DNA of 64,000 bases from DASRDE01 sp035938175 (GCA_035938175.1 DASZHD010000036.1:1-64000), one strand, 5' to 3'; shown: positions 33,918-41,691, counted from the stretch's first letter. The notes: generated from the letters alone by a model not told the origin. Made by a program: numbers and translations.

Positions 33918-34766
33918 TTATTTCGCCTTTGCTAGGACTTTTTGCAAATACTCGTCGATCGCTACGTACGCGCAATACCAACGATGCCCGGCCATATGCA
34001 TACGCGCGCGATTCAAAACTGTTCGCGCCGTTCGCGGGGCGACAGCCTTCGTGACTTTCTTAAATTGCAAGTCGTCGAACTCTTCAGCCGCGAAATCTTG
34101 GCCGGCGGCCAACGTCGCTCGAAGGGCGCATAAAATGCCTACCGCGCTCGCCGGCGTCCGCATTTCGGCGAGCGCTTCGCGACGCGCGAAAACTTCGGCG
34201 CCCTTTAGCAGCAGCCCCCGAAGTGAAGCCGTATCGACCCCAACGTGCGTTTTCGTGGAGCGAACTACAAATTCGCCAGCCATTTTAAGGGTTTGCGCCG
34301 TTTCCGATGCCGAACGAACTGGCGATTTCGCCACGTTTTGCTCGCTGTGCCACGCCGAAATGTGTTCGGTAACGACGCTATCGACCGTCACAAATCCGTC
34401 CGCGAAGCGCTGCTCCTGTATAAAGCCGGCACACGTCTCGATGGCCGCAACGGCCTCGGCGAAGGGAAGCCGACCAGCGAGGATCGCATTCGTCGCGCCG
34501 TCCGCGTCATCTAGGTCCGTATCGTCAATGTCATCGTCGGTCAGGTTCGTGATTTCAACGCCTTGCACGCCGGCGAGCGCCGATCGCATGAGCAGCAAGA
34601 GTTCGATGGCGTCGTCCCGCTTCGCCGGGCGCCACGACGTATCTAAAAATTGCGCAAGGAGTTCACGCAGACGTTCGAGGATCGTTTCAGAACCATCGGA
34701 CCCTACGACAAGCTCCATCTGGCGGAGGTCGGCGAATATGCGCAGGAGGCGCAGAATTTCGCTCAT
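33918..34766 (-). CDS. Hypothetical element protein (282 aa)
   Basis: 282 residues, mostly helical. N-terminus SEILRLLRIFADLRQMELVV; an acidic stretch (LTDDDIDDTDLDDADG, ~residues 76-91); C-terminus HMAGHRWYCAYVAIDEYLQK. No known domain recognised. Start at 34766 follows GGAAG at about 8 bases. Middle gene of a three-gene operon next to the iteron region, so a replication or partition role is possible but unproven. Confidence 0.55.
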   Translation of the reverse strand: MSEILRLLRIFADLRQMELVVGSDGSETILERLRELLAQFLDTSWRPAKRDDAIELLLLMRSALAGVQGVEITNLTDDDIDDTDLDDADGATNAILAGRLPFAEAVAAIETCAGFIQEQRFADGFVTVDSVVTEHISAWHSEQNVAKSPVRSASETAQTLKMAGEFVVRSTKTHVGVDTASLRGLLLKGAEVFARREALAEMRTPASAVGILCALRATLAAGQDFAAEEFDDLQFKKVTKAVAPRTARTVLNRARMHMAGHRWYCAYVAIDEYLQKVLAKAK

Positions 34767-34782
34767 GGTTTGACTTCCAATG

Positions 34783-35046
34783 CTATGCGCTGCCAAACGC
34801 GCTTGACGACGAGGTTCGTACGATCTTGCGCGCAGCATCCGCCACATCGCTAGGCGAAACATGTAGCGGCAACGTGTGTTCACGAACGACGGCGCGCACG
34901 TCCTCGATTCTCAAAATGATTTCGCGACGCAGTTCGGGGTCGACGCGCTCAAGTCCGATCGTGACGACACTGCCATCCTCAGCGTATCGGAACTGCACTC
35001 CTCGTTCACGTGCTAATGCGGCCAGGCGCATCGCTGAAATGCTCAT
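34783..35046 (-). CDS. Small hypothetical protein (87 aa), first gene of the operon
   Basis: 87 residues (RLAALARERGVQFRYAEDGS, VDPELRREIILRIEDVRAVV). Helical C-terminal half. Starts next to the iteron-like repeats at 35091-35230, so it is probably regulated from there. A plasmid-type small regulatory protein is possible; no family recognised. Confidence 0.55.
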   Translation of the reverse strand: MSISAMRLAALARERGVQFRYAEDGSVVTIGLERVDPELRREIILRIEDVRAVVREHTLPLHVSPSDVADAARKIVRTSSSSAFGSA

Positions 35047-35090
35047 ATAATACTATTCGCCGCTGAAGAAGGAGATTGTCAGCGGTAATC

Positions 35091-35230
35091 AGTCCGAAAT
35101 TGGGACTCTTATATAACCGTACGTATGTGGGACTGGCCTCTATTCTAGGAGTACTTTGGTTATAAGCGTCCCAAACTCGGACTAAATCGCGACGAATCCG
35201 GCGGTTATATAAAGGTCCAGAATTGGGACT
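35091..35230. repeat. Iteron-like repeat cluster (three copies of a 26-29 bp unit)
   Basis: Unit 1 at 35091-35119 (+), unit 2 at 35158-35183 (-), unit 3 at 35202-35230 (-). Each has a palindromic core AGTCC-N7-GGAC followed by CTTATA(TA)ACC; units 1 and 3 match at 23 of 29 bases, unit 2 lacks TA. A half site GGGACT lies at 35129-35134. They lie between divergent genes next to the primase, so they may be the replication origin/iterons or operators of an element regulator. Confidence 0.8.
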
Positions 35231-35252
35231 TTTCAGGCCGGAGCTCTGGCGT

Positions 35253-35281
35253 TTGCTAACATCGATGCATCGGTCTATAAT
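35253..35281 (+). promoter_or_regulatory. Sigma-70-type promoter of the 35289 gene
   Basis: TTGCTA at 35253-35258, 17-bp spacer, perfect TATAAT at 35276-35281. The -10 ends 7 bases before the ATG at 35289, so the transcript is probably leaderless. Confidence 0.8.
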
Positions 35282-35288
35282 CCGACCA

Positions 35289-35597
35289 ATGACGAGACCA
35301 ATGCTCGAACAGCTGGCAAAACGAATTTTACCATGGGTCCTGATTGGTGCCCTAGTCTCGTATCCGTTGTGGTCTCGATTCGTGCCGTCCAAGCCGATTG
35401 CGTTTGAACTTTATAACGCGCCCCCGGCCTCAATGATTAAAGCGCCGTTCACCCAGGCCGACGTGGAGGTTCCGGTACGGTGGTTTCCGGACGAGGCAAG
35501 CTGTAAGGCTGCTGCTCTGGGTGCGATACGCCGGATGAACCGGCGGGACTTCACAGCGTATTGCCGCCCAATATACAACAAGAGCGGTTCTTACTAG
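35289..35597 (+). CDS. Small single-span membrane protein (102 aa)
   Basis: 102 residues. TM segment ILPWVLIGALVSYPLWSRFV at ~11-30, then a hydrophilic ~70-residue domain with two cysteines (EASCKAAALGAIRRMNRRDF; YCRPIY). Its promoter, start and leaderless arrangement are clear. Its last 4 bases overlap the end of the convergent primase gene. Function unknown; next to the iteron cluster. Confidence 0.6.
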   Translation: MTRPMLEQLAKRILPWVLIGALVSYPLWSRFVPSKPIAFELYNAPPASMIKAPFTQADVEVPVRWFPDEASCKAAALGAIRRMNRRDFTAYCRPIYNKSGSY

Positions 35598-36721
35598 TTT
35601 GACGTTTCCCAAAGTTTCCGATTTTCGGGCAACTCGCCGCTGTAAGCAAGTCGTGAGTAACGCGCAAAGCCGAAAAAGGGAAAGGAATTATTGCCTTGGG
35701 TCGTCACGCCGCGTTGGGGGAAGCGCAGTTCGATAATCGGAGCCGCTTTGCGCCCGCGATTGTGAACGACGATCGCGCCACGTTCATGGAGTCTCTTGCG
35801 CGCCGCGTGGTAGTGGTTCGCCGCTAACCCCGTTTCCCGCGATGCAAATTCACTCGAAGGCGAAAGTGGCCCGGCTACACATTCCGCCAAAGTGCCGAGA
35901 AATAAGGCTACGCGAAGCTCTTGCGGAGTCATCGGCTGCGACCGCCATGCTATCAGCCAGCCAAAACCGTCCCGCTCCGGCGCGTATCTTGAAACGCTTT
36001 GCGCTATCGCCATAACTTCCGCCTCCTCAAGTATTGGATTGCAGCGCGTTTCATTCGCACGCTGTAGAGCAGCACAGATTTCCATTGCATTCGCGCCGGC
36101 GCGTCGCAGTTTCCCGGCAAATCGTGTTAGTAAAACGTTGCGTTCGCCATCACGAAAGACATCGGGGACATTGGCTTCAACGCGATCGATTATACGTCGA
36201 CGTATCCGTTCGATGAGAACCGCAGGTAGCTGCCTCGGACGCCCCTCAAGTCGCCCGGACGCCGTTCTGGCTTCGTACCGGCCCACTGAACGAGACGACG
36301 GCGGCGCAAGAGCGCCTTGGCCGCGGGCAAGCACATCCACGCCGCGGCCTAGAGCATGCGCGCCGCCGACGAGTTCCAGGTCGTCGGCTTCGAAGTAGAT
36401 GTGGAACCCACCGCCGGGCGTCGCGACGGTGATGGAGCCGTCGAGCGTATGCAATCCAATCTCGGTACACAACTTCCGCCACGTTGCGCTCCCGCCGTTC
36501 CGCGGATCTACGTCGAGTACCAGGATACGACTAGGACCGCACGCGATTCCCACGGCGGCGCCGCAAAATTCTCTTTCAAAACGCCGCTCCGCTACTGCAG
36601 GGTCCGTCATCGCCCCAACTCCGTTCCATTTCGAAATTAAAGGACTCTTCGTTTCGGGGTTGGCGGGATAAACGGCGTAGCCGGCCAGCACGAGATCGCG
36701 GGCGGCTTCGGCTATTCGCAA
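35594..36721 (-). CDS. PrimPol-type bifunctional DNA primase/polymerase
   Basis: 375 residues. N-terminal Prim-Pol domain: AARDLVLAGYAVYP, LDVDPRNGG with D70/D72 as metal ligands, and the nucleotide-binding TPGGGFHIYF (~101-110). The C-terminal part (EICAALQRANETRCNPILEE, ~220 onwards) looks like a PriCT/winged-helix extension. Such proteins replicate plasmids, phages and integrative elements. TTG start at 36721 lies 3 bases after the previous stop. No helicase domain is fused, so a host helicase or separate protein is needed. Confidence 0.8.
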   Translation of the reverse strand: MRIAEAARDLVLAGYAVYPANPETKSPLISKWNGVGAMTDPAVAERRFEREFCGAAVGIACGPSRILVLDVDPRNGGSATWRKLCTEIGLHTLDGSITVATPGGGFHIYFEADDLELVGGAHALGRGVDVLARGQGALAPPSSRSVGRYEARTASGRLEGRPRQLPAVLIERIRRRIIDRVEANVPDVFRDGERNVLLTRFAGKLRRAGANAMEICAALQRANETRCNPILEEAEVMAIAQSVSRYAPERDGFGWLIAWRSQPMTPQELRVALFLGTLAECVAGPLSPSSEFASRETGLAANHYHAARKRLHERGAIVVHNRGRKAAPIIELRFPQRGVTTQGNNSFPFFGFARYSRLAYSGELPENRKLWETSN

Positions 36722-36724
36722 GAA

Positions 36725-37216
36725 TTATGCCGCCTGCGTCGATCGCGAGGCTGCGGTCGTTTGGACTCCCCAGATTCGCACTGCTGAAACGTCCGCAGAC
36801 AAATCATCGACAATGACTGGAGCCTCGTCGTCGCGTGTGGGCTCGGCAACAATTCGGCGTGCGCGCGATCCGCCACGTTTTTGGGCTTGCGCGAAACACC
36901 ACGCCGCCTCCCAATCGATCCCATCGCAGTCTTTGAAGCCTTTAGCTCGGCGAATGTCATCGAAGGTTTCGGCCAAGAATTCCGCAACTTCGCTAACCGT
37001 CAGACCGTCGCAAAGCAACACATCGCCCATGCTCCGATAGTGCGCTGCTTGCGCGAAATCGCGGCGCAGTGCTGCGACGAAATCATCTAATCGGCGCAAT
37101 ACGGACGGCGCTCGGTCAATATTGATGTGCGCCATAATGGCACTCAAAGCATCGTCGGCACTCGCGAAGTGCTCGAATCCACAAACCTCACAAAATGGAC
37201 GAGCGTCGATGCTCAT
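36725..37216 (-). CDS. Hypothetical replication-cassette protein (163 aa)
   Basis: 163 residues. N-terminal CEVCGFEHF (possible zinc pair), then a helical segment (LTVSEVAEFLAETFDDIRRA) that could be an HTH, and a basic stretch before the C-terminus (RGGSRARRIVAEPTRDDEAP). It overlaps the excisionase-like gene by ATGA and precedes the primase, so it is part of the replication operon. No family recognised. Confidence 0.55.
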   Translation of the reverse strand: MSIDARPFCEVCGFEHFASADDALSAIMAHINIDRAPSVLRRLDDFVAALRRDFAQAAHYRSMGDVLLCDGLTVSEVAEFLAETFDDIRRAKGFKDCDGIDWEAAWCFAQAQKRGGSRARRIVAEPTRDDEAPVIVDDLSADVSAVRIWGVQTTAASRSTQAA

Positions 37217-37410
37217 TTTGCGCTCGCACCAGCGACGTACCCGAGTTGTGCTCGTTCGACCCGTTCGACTTCCTCAACCGGAACGCGGATTACGGCACCG
37301 AATCGGGCGGCGCGAACCTCGCCGCGCTCTATCATCCGATACACGTGCGCCGGGGACACGCCCCATCGCACAACGAGGTCTGACGCGCTATAAAATTTCC
37401 TGCCACTCAT
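37213..37410 (-). CDS. Excisionase/AlpA-like HTH protein
   Basis: 65 residues. A single winged-HTH: FYSASDLVVRWGVSPAHVYRMIERGEVRAARFGAVIRV, the layout of Xis/AlpA/MerR-type excisionase domains (quoted here in two parts: ...VVRWGVSPAHVY and ...RMIERGEVRAARFG). It probably controls excision, with the integrase at 38338-39579. Start at ATG 37410. First gene of a replication operon. Confidence 0.8.
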   Translation of the reverse strand: MSGRKFYSASDLVVRWGVSPAHVYRMIERGEVRAARFGAVIRVPVEEVERVERAQLGYVAGASAK

Positions 37411-37435
37411 GATTCTCAACGTATCGCAGGAAAAT

Positions 37436-37483
37436 CTGTCACCGCTAGGGAGGTAATTCTGTCACTTTACGGCGTAGCGTGAC
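37436..37483. promoter_or_regulatory. Repeated CTGTCAC boxes between divergent xis and 37488 genes
   Basis: CTGTCAC at 37436-37442 and 37459-37465, with an inverted GTGAC at 37479-37483. The arrangement suggests an operator in the divergent promoter region. Confidence 0.55.
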
Positions 37484-37487
37484 GGAA

Positions 37488-38324
37488 ATGCAAAGCACCA
37501 AGACGCTAGGCCCCGACTACTGGACTATCGACAGATGTCTGCACAAGGGCGAACATCGATCCTTTTTGCACCTAATGTCGCGCGTATTTGAAACGAAACG
37601 CGGAGTCGGCCGCACGCCTGGGCGGATAAGGAAAGCGGATGTCGTCGAGCACAGTTGCGTCGTCGAGGGTGATGGCGAGGTGTCTGACGCGGATTGCCCC
37701 TGCTCCGTACTCGGGGGGCCATGGAAGCGGACTGCGGCCGGGCGGCGCGCTGCACGACAGAGTGTCGAAAACCTCCTTCGCCCGCCCTCACCCGAGCGGC
37801 CTCGCATTCCCAGCGTACGCCAAGCTTCGGCTCTGGTTTTCGTGGTGCTACGGACGAAAAAAATTCTCGAGTGGGATTCAGGTCACCCCGATCAGCCGGA
37901 CGCTATCACAAAGGCAATCGTAAGGAACGTTGGCAAGCCACGGCCCATCTATTTGCGGCCCATATGGGCCTCGTTTGACGATGCAGCCTCACAGAGTGCG
38001 GTAAAAATTCCCGCCGTCATAATACACGCGAACGACATCCGGGTGTTCGCTGCGAGACTCGCGGAGGCGATCGCCTCAAACGACGATAGGTGCCCGCGAA
38101 AACGACTGGAAGCGCGCCGGCGCTACATTAAGCCGATTCAGACTGCAATCGAAGAGGCACTTCGTGAGGGATGGAGCGAATGTGCCAACGCCTTTGTGCG
38201 CTATTGCAAAGGAGTAAATGCCGCGCACCGCTTGCGGAGCAAACTTCCGCCCGGAACAGTTTGGGATTTGGAAGAGGCGTTAGCGTACATCGTTAAAGTG
38301 AGCGCGCCCAGGGGGAAGGACTAA
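37488..38324 (+). CDS. Hypothetical element protein (278 aa)
   Basis: 278 residues, no recognised domain. It has a YWTIDRCLHKGEHRSFLHLM start, ALVFVVLRTKKILEWDSGHP mid-way, and a helical C-terminus (QTAIEEALREGWSECANAFV). Divergent from the excisionase gene with CTGTCAC boxes between, so it may be a regulator, but no HTH is obvious. GTG at 37479 is an alternative start. Converges with the integrase (13 bases between stops). Confidence 0.5.
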   Translation: MQSTKTLGPDYWTIDRCLHKGEHRSFLHLMSRVFETKRGVGRTPGRIRKADVVEHSCVVEGDGEVSDADCPCSVLGGPWKRTAAGRRAARQSVENLLRPPSPERPRIPSVRQASALVFVVLRTKKILEWDSGHPDQPDAITKAIVRNVGKPRPIYLRPIWASFDDAASQSAVKIPAVIIHANDIRVFAARLAEAIASNDDRCPRKRLEARRRYIKPIQTAIEEALREGWSECANAFVRYCKGVNAAHRLRSKLPPGTVWDLEEALAYIVKVSAPRGKD

Positions 38325-38337
38325 GCTGCCTTCGTGC

Positions 38338-39579
38338 TCACGTAGTCGATAGTGCCGACAATGCCTTGCTCATTGCGGCGGCCGCATGCTCTTGCAGACT
38401 CGGAATAGAATCGGAATATGTGTCGAGCGTCAGAGCGATCGATTTATGGCCCAAACGCTCTTGGACGATCTTTGGGTGGACGCCGGCGCGCAAAAGCAAC
38501 GTCGCGCAGGTGTGACGTAACGAATGAAAGCGCGCGTTCGGAAGGCCGGCCCCCTTGCGAATTGGCCCCCAGACATCGCGTCGGAAATTACTTTTCCAAA
38601 GCGGATCGCCACTTTCACTGCAAAAGATGAGATGGTTTCGACTGTCCAAACCCTCACGTTCTGCGGCGGCTCTTCGGCGCTTCAATTCGGCGATCGTTTG
38701 CAGCGTAACCGTGACGTTGCGACGAGATCCGTGCGTTTTAGTATCGCAAAATTGCAGTCCAGCGCTACTTTCCGAAAGATTCCGTTTGATGTAAACCGTC
38801 CCAGTCTCAAGGTCAACATCTTGCCATCGCAGTGCGAAAAGCTCGCCTTGCCGCGCCCCGCTATCCACAGCTAGCTGGACGATCTCCCCGAGCCGGAACG
38901 GTTCGGCGGCCTTTAACAGCTTCGCTATTTCGCTGGGCTCGAACGACACGACGTGCGGCGCCGTATGGCGTGGCACGCCGCTGCGCGGAATACCAGCAAG
39001 TGGGTTCACTGCTATCACCCGCTCTTCGATCGCGTACGCGAACAAGAGACGAGTGACGGCATGAACGCGCGCCAGCATTGATTGGGACACTTTCGCTTCA
39101 AGCCGGCGGTAAAGAGCGCGAACGGTATCGCTGGTGACCGCGACGATCGGCACGTCGCCAATGTATGGCTTGACGTGCAGATCCAATGTGATTTTGTACG
39201 AATCCAGTGTGTTTGGAGCCCGCATCTTGCCACGCTCGGACGGTTTCTTTTTCCACGCGGCGAGAAAAAGGTTGATAAATTCGGCGACCGTCGTAGGGTC
39301 AACATCGGAGTCCGCGGGCGTCGGCTTCCCGGCCTCGGCCAGATACGCGGATCGCGCCGCAATGGCTGCGGTCGCATTATCGAAATATAAGACCTTTCGG
39401 CGCCGTCGGCTCGAGCCGTCCGCATTTTGTTCGATGCCTTCGCTAACGGCGAAGCACCAATACAACTTAGAACGCTCGCGCCCGTCTCGCGTCTTCCATC
39501 GACGTACCTTCTTAAAAATGGACCCCTCACCGCGAACGCGGCGGCGCTGCTTCCGTTCGGTCGACCTCGTTCGAGGCAC
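38338..39579 (-). CDS. Tyrosine integrase of the tRNA-Thr element
   Basis: 413 residues. N-terminal arm-type DNA-binding domain with AP2-like basic patch (GSIFKKVRRWKTRDGRE), a core-binding SAM-like domain (TLDSYKITLDLHVKPYIGDV), and a catalytic domain with R in GARQGELFAL, K in TKTHGSRR, HSLRHT, LGHKS and Tyr in DTYSD. GTG start at 39579 preceded by GGGGGA. Adjacent to the tRNA and attR, the standard place for the integrase of a tRNA-targeting element. Confidence 0.93.
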   Translation of the reverse strand: MPRTRSTERKQRRRVRGEGSIFKKVRRWKTRDGRERSKLYWCFAVSEGIEQNADGSSRRRRKVLYFDNATAAIAARSAYLAEAGKPTPADSDVDPTTVAEFINLFLAAWKKKPSERGKMRAPNTLDSYKITLDLHVKPYIGDVPIVAVTSDTVRALYRRLEAKVSQSMLARVHAVTRLLFAYAIEERVIAVNPLAGIPRSGVPRHTAPHVVSFEPSEIAKLLKAAEPFRLGEIVQLAVDSGARQGELFALRWQDVDLETGTVYIKRNLSESSAGLQFCDTKTHGSRRNVTVTLQTIAELKRRRAAAEREGLDSRNHLIFCSESGDPLWKSNFRRDVWGPIRKGAGLPNARFHSLRHTCATLLLRAGVHPKIVQERLGHKSIALTLDTYSDSIPSLQEHAAAAMSKALSALSTT

Positions 39580-39738
39580 GTTCCCCCTTCCAGCCCGCGT
39601 CCGGCAACGCGGGCGCTCTCCCGCTTCGGTGGCACGGCGCTAGGCATCCTCTGGCGGTAAATGGCGGCACAAAAGAAAGCGGCCGCCCACCGGGCTCGAA
39701 TGAGGAAATCGCCATATTTTAAGGGGGCTGGGCGCATA

Positions 39739-39811
39739 AGCCGACGGCCGGACTCGAACCGGCGACCTATTGTTTACGAAACAATTGCTCTACCAACTGA
39801 GCTACGTCGGC
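39739..39811 (-). tRNA. tRNA-Thr (anticodon CGT); 3' end forms attR
   Basis: Minus-strand cloverleaf: acceptor pair 39805-39811 with 39740-39746, D-arm GCTC/GAGC, anticodon stem ATTGT/ACAAT with loop TTCGTAA (anticodon CGT, reads ACG), T-stem GCCGG/CCGGC with TTCGAGT loop. CCA is not encoded. The 42 bases 39739-39780 (3' half) are the att repeat; the element lies just downstream of the tRNA. Confidence 0.95.
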
Positions 39812-39900
39812 GCAGATTGCGCGAGGGGCGAAAAAGCCGCCGACGTTGATTCAAGCCGGACGGGGTTTCGCCTTCTGCACGGCCGGCGCGCTCGGCCGGT

Positions 39901-40830
39901 CTACCGCTCGACAACTGCTTCGGCGAGCGCCAGGGGATCGGCTACGAGGTCGATTGCGCCGATCCGGTCGCCGAGTATCGTGAAACGGAAGGCGACCCGT
40001 ATCTGTCCGGCGTGAGCCCAAACGGCGCCCGGACGTCCATCGATGAAGGCCGGAATCGCGGCGCGTGCGCGACCCAAGAAGGTGCGCGCCACCGCCTCGG
40101 CGCCCCTGATGCCGTCCTCCAGGTTTCCGGCTTGCCAGTATTCGGCGCCGCCCATCGCCACGACGGCCGAGTCGCCGCGCAGAGTCGCCGCCGGGTCGAG
40201 CAGCGCCAGAAGCGCCGAAAAATTACCCGAGCGGGATGCCTGCAAAAAGGCGCGCACCAGTTCGTCGTGCCGCTGCGTCACCACGTCCCGGCCGGCGGAC
40301 GCGCCGCGAACGCGCCTGCGCCCGCGGCTTGCGAGTTGGCGCGCCGCCTCCGGCGACTTTCCGACCACGGCCGCGACGTCGTCGAACGGTACGTCGAACA
40401 TGTCGTGCAGCACGAATGCAACGCGCTCGGCCGGCGGTAAAGCGTCTAACAGAATCAGCAATGCAACGCCGATCGAATCCGTCAACACCGCTTCCTCTTC
40501 GGGGCGTTCGCCGGGCGCTATCGCAACGATGTCGTGCCGGGGATCGTCGGGCGTGAAATCTTCGCGGCGGCTTTCGCGCCGTTTCAGCGTATCCAGGCAG
40601 ACGCGCGCTACGACGGTTGTAAGCCACCCATCGAAATTGACGACGCCGGAAACGTCCGCGCGGCTGATGCGCAGCCAGCTTTCTTGCAGCGCATCGTCCG
40701 ATTCTGCGGCGGACCCCAACATGCGCAGCGCGATCCGCTGCAAGCGCGGACGCGCGGCCTCGAACCGCTCGGCGAGCCGCTCGAGCGATTCGCCCGCCTC
40801 GTCTTCGGAGGCGGCCCCGTCACGTTTCAT
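39901..40830 (-). CDS. ECF41-family RNA polymerase sigma factor (SigJ-like)
   Basis: 309 residues. Sigma region 2 (LQRIALRMLGSAAESDDALQ) and region 4 (AERVAFVLHDMFDVPFDDVA) followed by a SnoaL-like C-terminal domain ending in IDLVADPLALAEAVVE; the DLxxDP motif is typical of ECF41. ECF41 factors have no separate anti-sigma; the C-terminal domain regulates them. Divergent genes VOC and DUF1801 are the likely targets, since a promoter-like CGTCAC...CGTC lies between. Confidence 0.88.
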   Translation of the reverse strand: MKRDGAASEDEAGESLERLAERFEAARPRLQRIALRMLGSAAESDDALQESWLRISRADVSGVVNFDGWLTTVVARVCLDTLKRRESRREDFTPDDPRHDIVAIAPGERPEEEAVLTDSIGVALLILLDALPPAERVAFVLHDMFDVPFDDVAAVVGKSPEAARQLASRGRRRVRGASAGRDVVTQRHDELVRAFLQASRSGNFSALLALLDPAATLRGDSAVVAMGGAEYWQAGNLEDGIRGAEAVARTFLGRARAAIPAFIDGRPGAVWAHAGQIRVAFRFTILGDRIGAIDLVADPLALAEAVVER

Positions 40831-40845
40831 CGCGATCGATCCGTC
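40818..40845 (+). promoter_or_regulatory. Possible ECF41-type promoter for the VOC/DUF1801 operon
   Basis: CGTCACG at 40818-40824 and CGTC at 40842-40845, 17 bases apart, close to the published TGTCACA / CGTC pattern of ECF41 targets. One mismatch in the -35. Partly inside the sigma gene start. Confidence 0.5.
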
Positions 40846-40870
40846 ATAGAAACGGAAGGAGAATACAACC

Positions 40871-41215
40871 TTGAAGGACGTTTCACTGATTATCTATCCT
40901 GCAACCGATTTGGACTCAGCAAAGCGATTCTTTCGCGAGCTCGTCGGGGCCGACCCCTACGTCGATTCACCGCAATACGTCGGCTACAAGAACGGCGACA
41001 TGGAAATCGGCCTGATACCGAATTACGATAAACGCGAACCGGGCGGTCTTGCCTATTGGACGGTGGGCGACATTGCGGCCGAGGTAAAAGCACTCGTGAA
41101 CGCCGGCGGTACGATCGTTCAGGATGTCACCGATGTGGCGTATGGATTACTCGTAGCCAGCGTCAAAGAACCCAACGGATCGATCGTCGGACTGCGTCAA
41201 CCGCCAAAGAAGTAA
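40871..41215 (+). CDS. VOC (glyoxalase/bleomycin-resistance-fold) protein
   Basis: 114 residues. Two beta-alpha-beta-beta-beta modules: SLIIYPATDLDSAKRFFREL, LAYWTVGDIAAEVKALVNAG and KEPNGSIVGLRQPP. Starts at TTG 40871 with AAGGAG 9 bases upstream. Divergent from the ECF41 sigma gene, followed by DUF1801; a typical small dioxygenase/lyase-fold protein, ligand unknown. Confidence 0.85.
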   Translation: MKDVSLIIYPATDLDSAKRFFRELVGADPYVDSPQYVGYKNGDMEIGLIPNYDKREPGGLAYWTVGDIAAEVKALVNAGGTIVQDVTDVAYGLLVASVKEPNGSIVGLRQPPKK

Positions 41216-41231
41216 CACGAACGGAAAGACT

Positions 41232-41654
41232 GTGAAAAACGACCCTTCACCCTCTGCACGCATCGATGCGCGCATCGACGAACTGAACGACTGGCGCGGC
41301 GAGATGCTCGCGAAGATTCGCGGGCTGATCAAACAAGCCGTACCGGACGTGGTGGAGGAATGGAAGTGGCGCGGGGTGCCGGTTTGGTACCACGACGGCA
41401 TGATCTGCACCGGTGAGACGTACAAGAGCATCGTGAAGATCACGTTTGCAAAAGGCGCTCATTTGAACGACCCGGCGCATCTCTTTAATTCCAGCCTCGA
41501 CGGGAACGTTCGGCGCGCGATCGATATTCGCGAAGGAGAAAAGATCGACGCACCAGCCTTCAAAAGGCTGGTGCGCGAGGCCGTCGATCTCAACGCATCC
41601 TCCGCGAAGGCGTCCCGCGCTCGCCCGGCCAAGGCGCGGCGGAGCGGCTCTTAA
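41232..41654 (+). CDS. DUF1801-domain protein
   Basis: 140 residues. RIDELNDWRGEMLAKIRGLI, VPDVVEEWKWRGVPVWYHDG, KSIVKITFAKGAHL and an alanine/arginine-rich tail (SSAKASRARPAKARRSGS). Matches DUF1801, a small fold often found near ECF41 regulators. GTG start at 41232. Same operon as the VOC gene. Confidence 0.87.
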   Translation: MKNDPSPSARIDARIDELNDWRGEMLAKIRGLIKQAVPDVVEEWKWRGVPVWYHDGMICTGETYKSIVKITFAKGAHLNDPAHLFNSSLDGNVRRAIDIREGEKIDAPAFKRLVREAVDLNASSAKASRARPAKARRSGS

Positions 41655-41662
41655 TAAATTAG

Positions 41663-41691
41663 TTGACATCGGCCTCGGGATGCCGTATGCT
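41663..41691 (+). promoter_or_regulatory. Strong sigma-70 promoter for the pentapeptide-repeat gene
   Basis: Perfect TTGACA at 41663-41668, 17-bp spacer, TATGCT at 41686-41691. Confidence 0.85.

Larger units (their letters stand above)
21981..39780. mobile_element. Integrative element of ~17.8 kb in tRNA-Thr(CGT)
   Basis: Flanked by a perfect 42-bp direct repeat; the right copy completes the tRNA gene. Carries a tyrosine integrase by the tRNA, a second tyrosine recombinase at the left end, an excisionase-like gene, a PrimPol primase, an iteron-like control region and cargo genes. No structural phage, relaxase or conjugation genes were recognised, so it may be a satellite-like or mobilisable element, or an integrated plasmid. 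Base composition dips in places (24058-25083, 26000-31000) relative to the chromosome. Confidence 0.88.

Noticed and set aside
35091..35230. Possible CRISPR array
   Set aside because: Only three imperfect units, in mixed orientation with unequal spacing, and no cas genes; they are iteron- or operator-like.
39661..39849. 62-aa frame across the tRNA-Thr gene
   Set aside because: Same tRNA-derived RRPDSNRRP artefact; the region is a tRNA on the minus strand.
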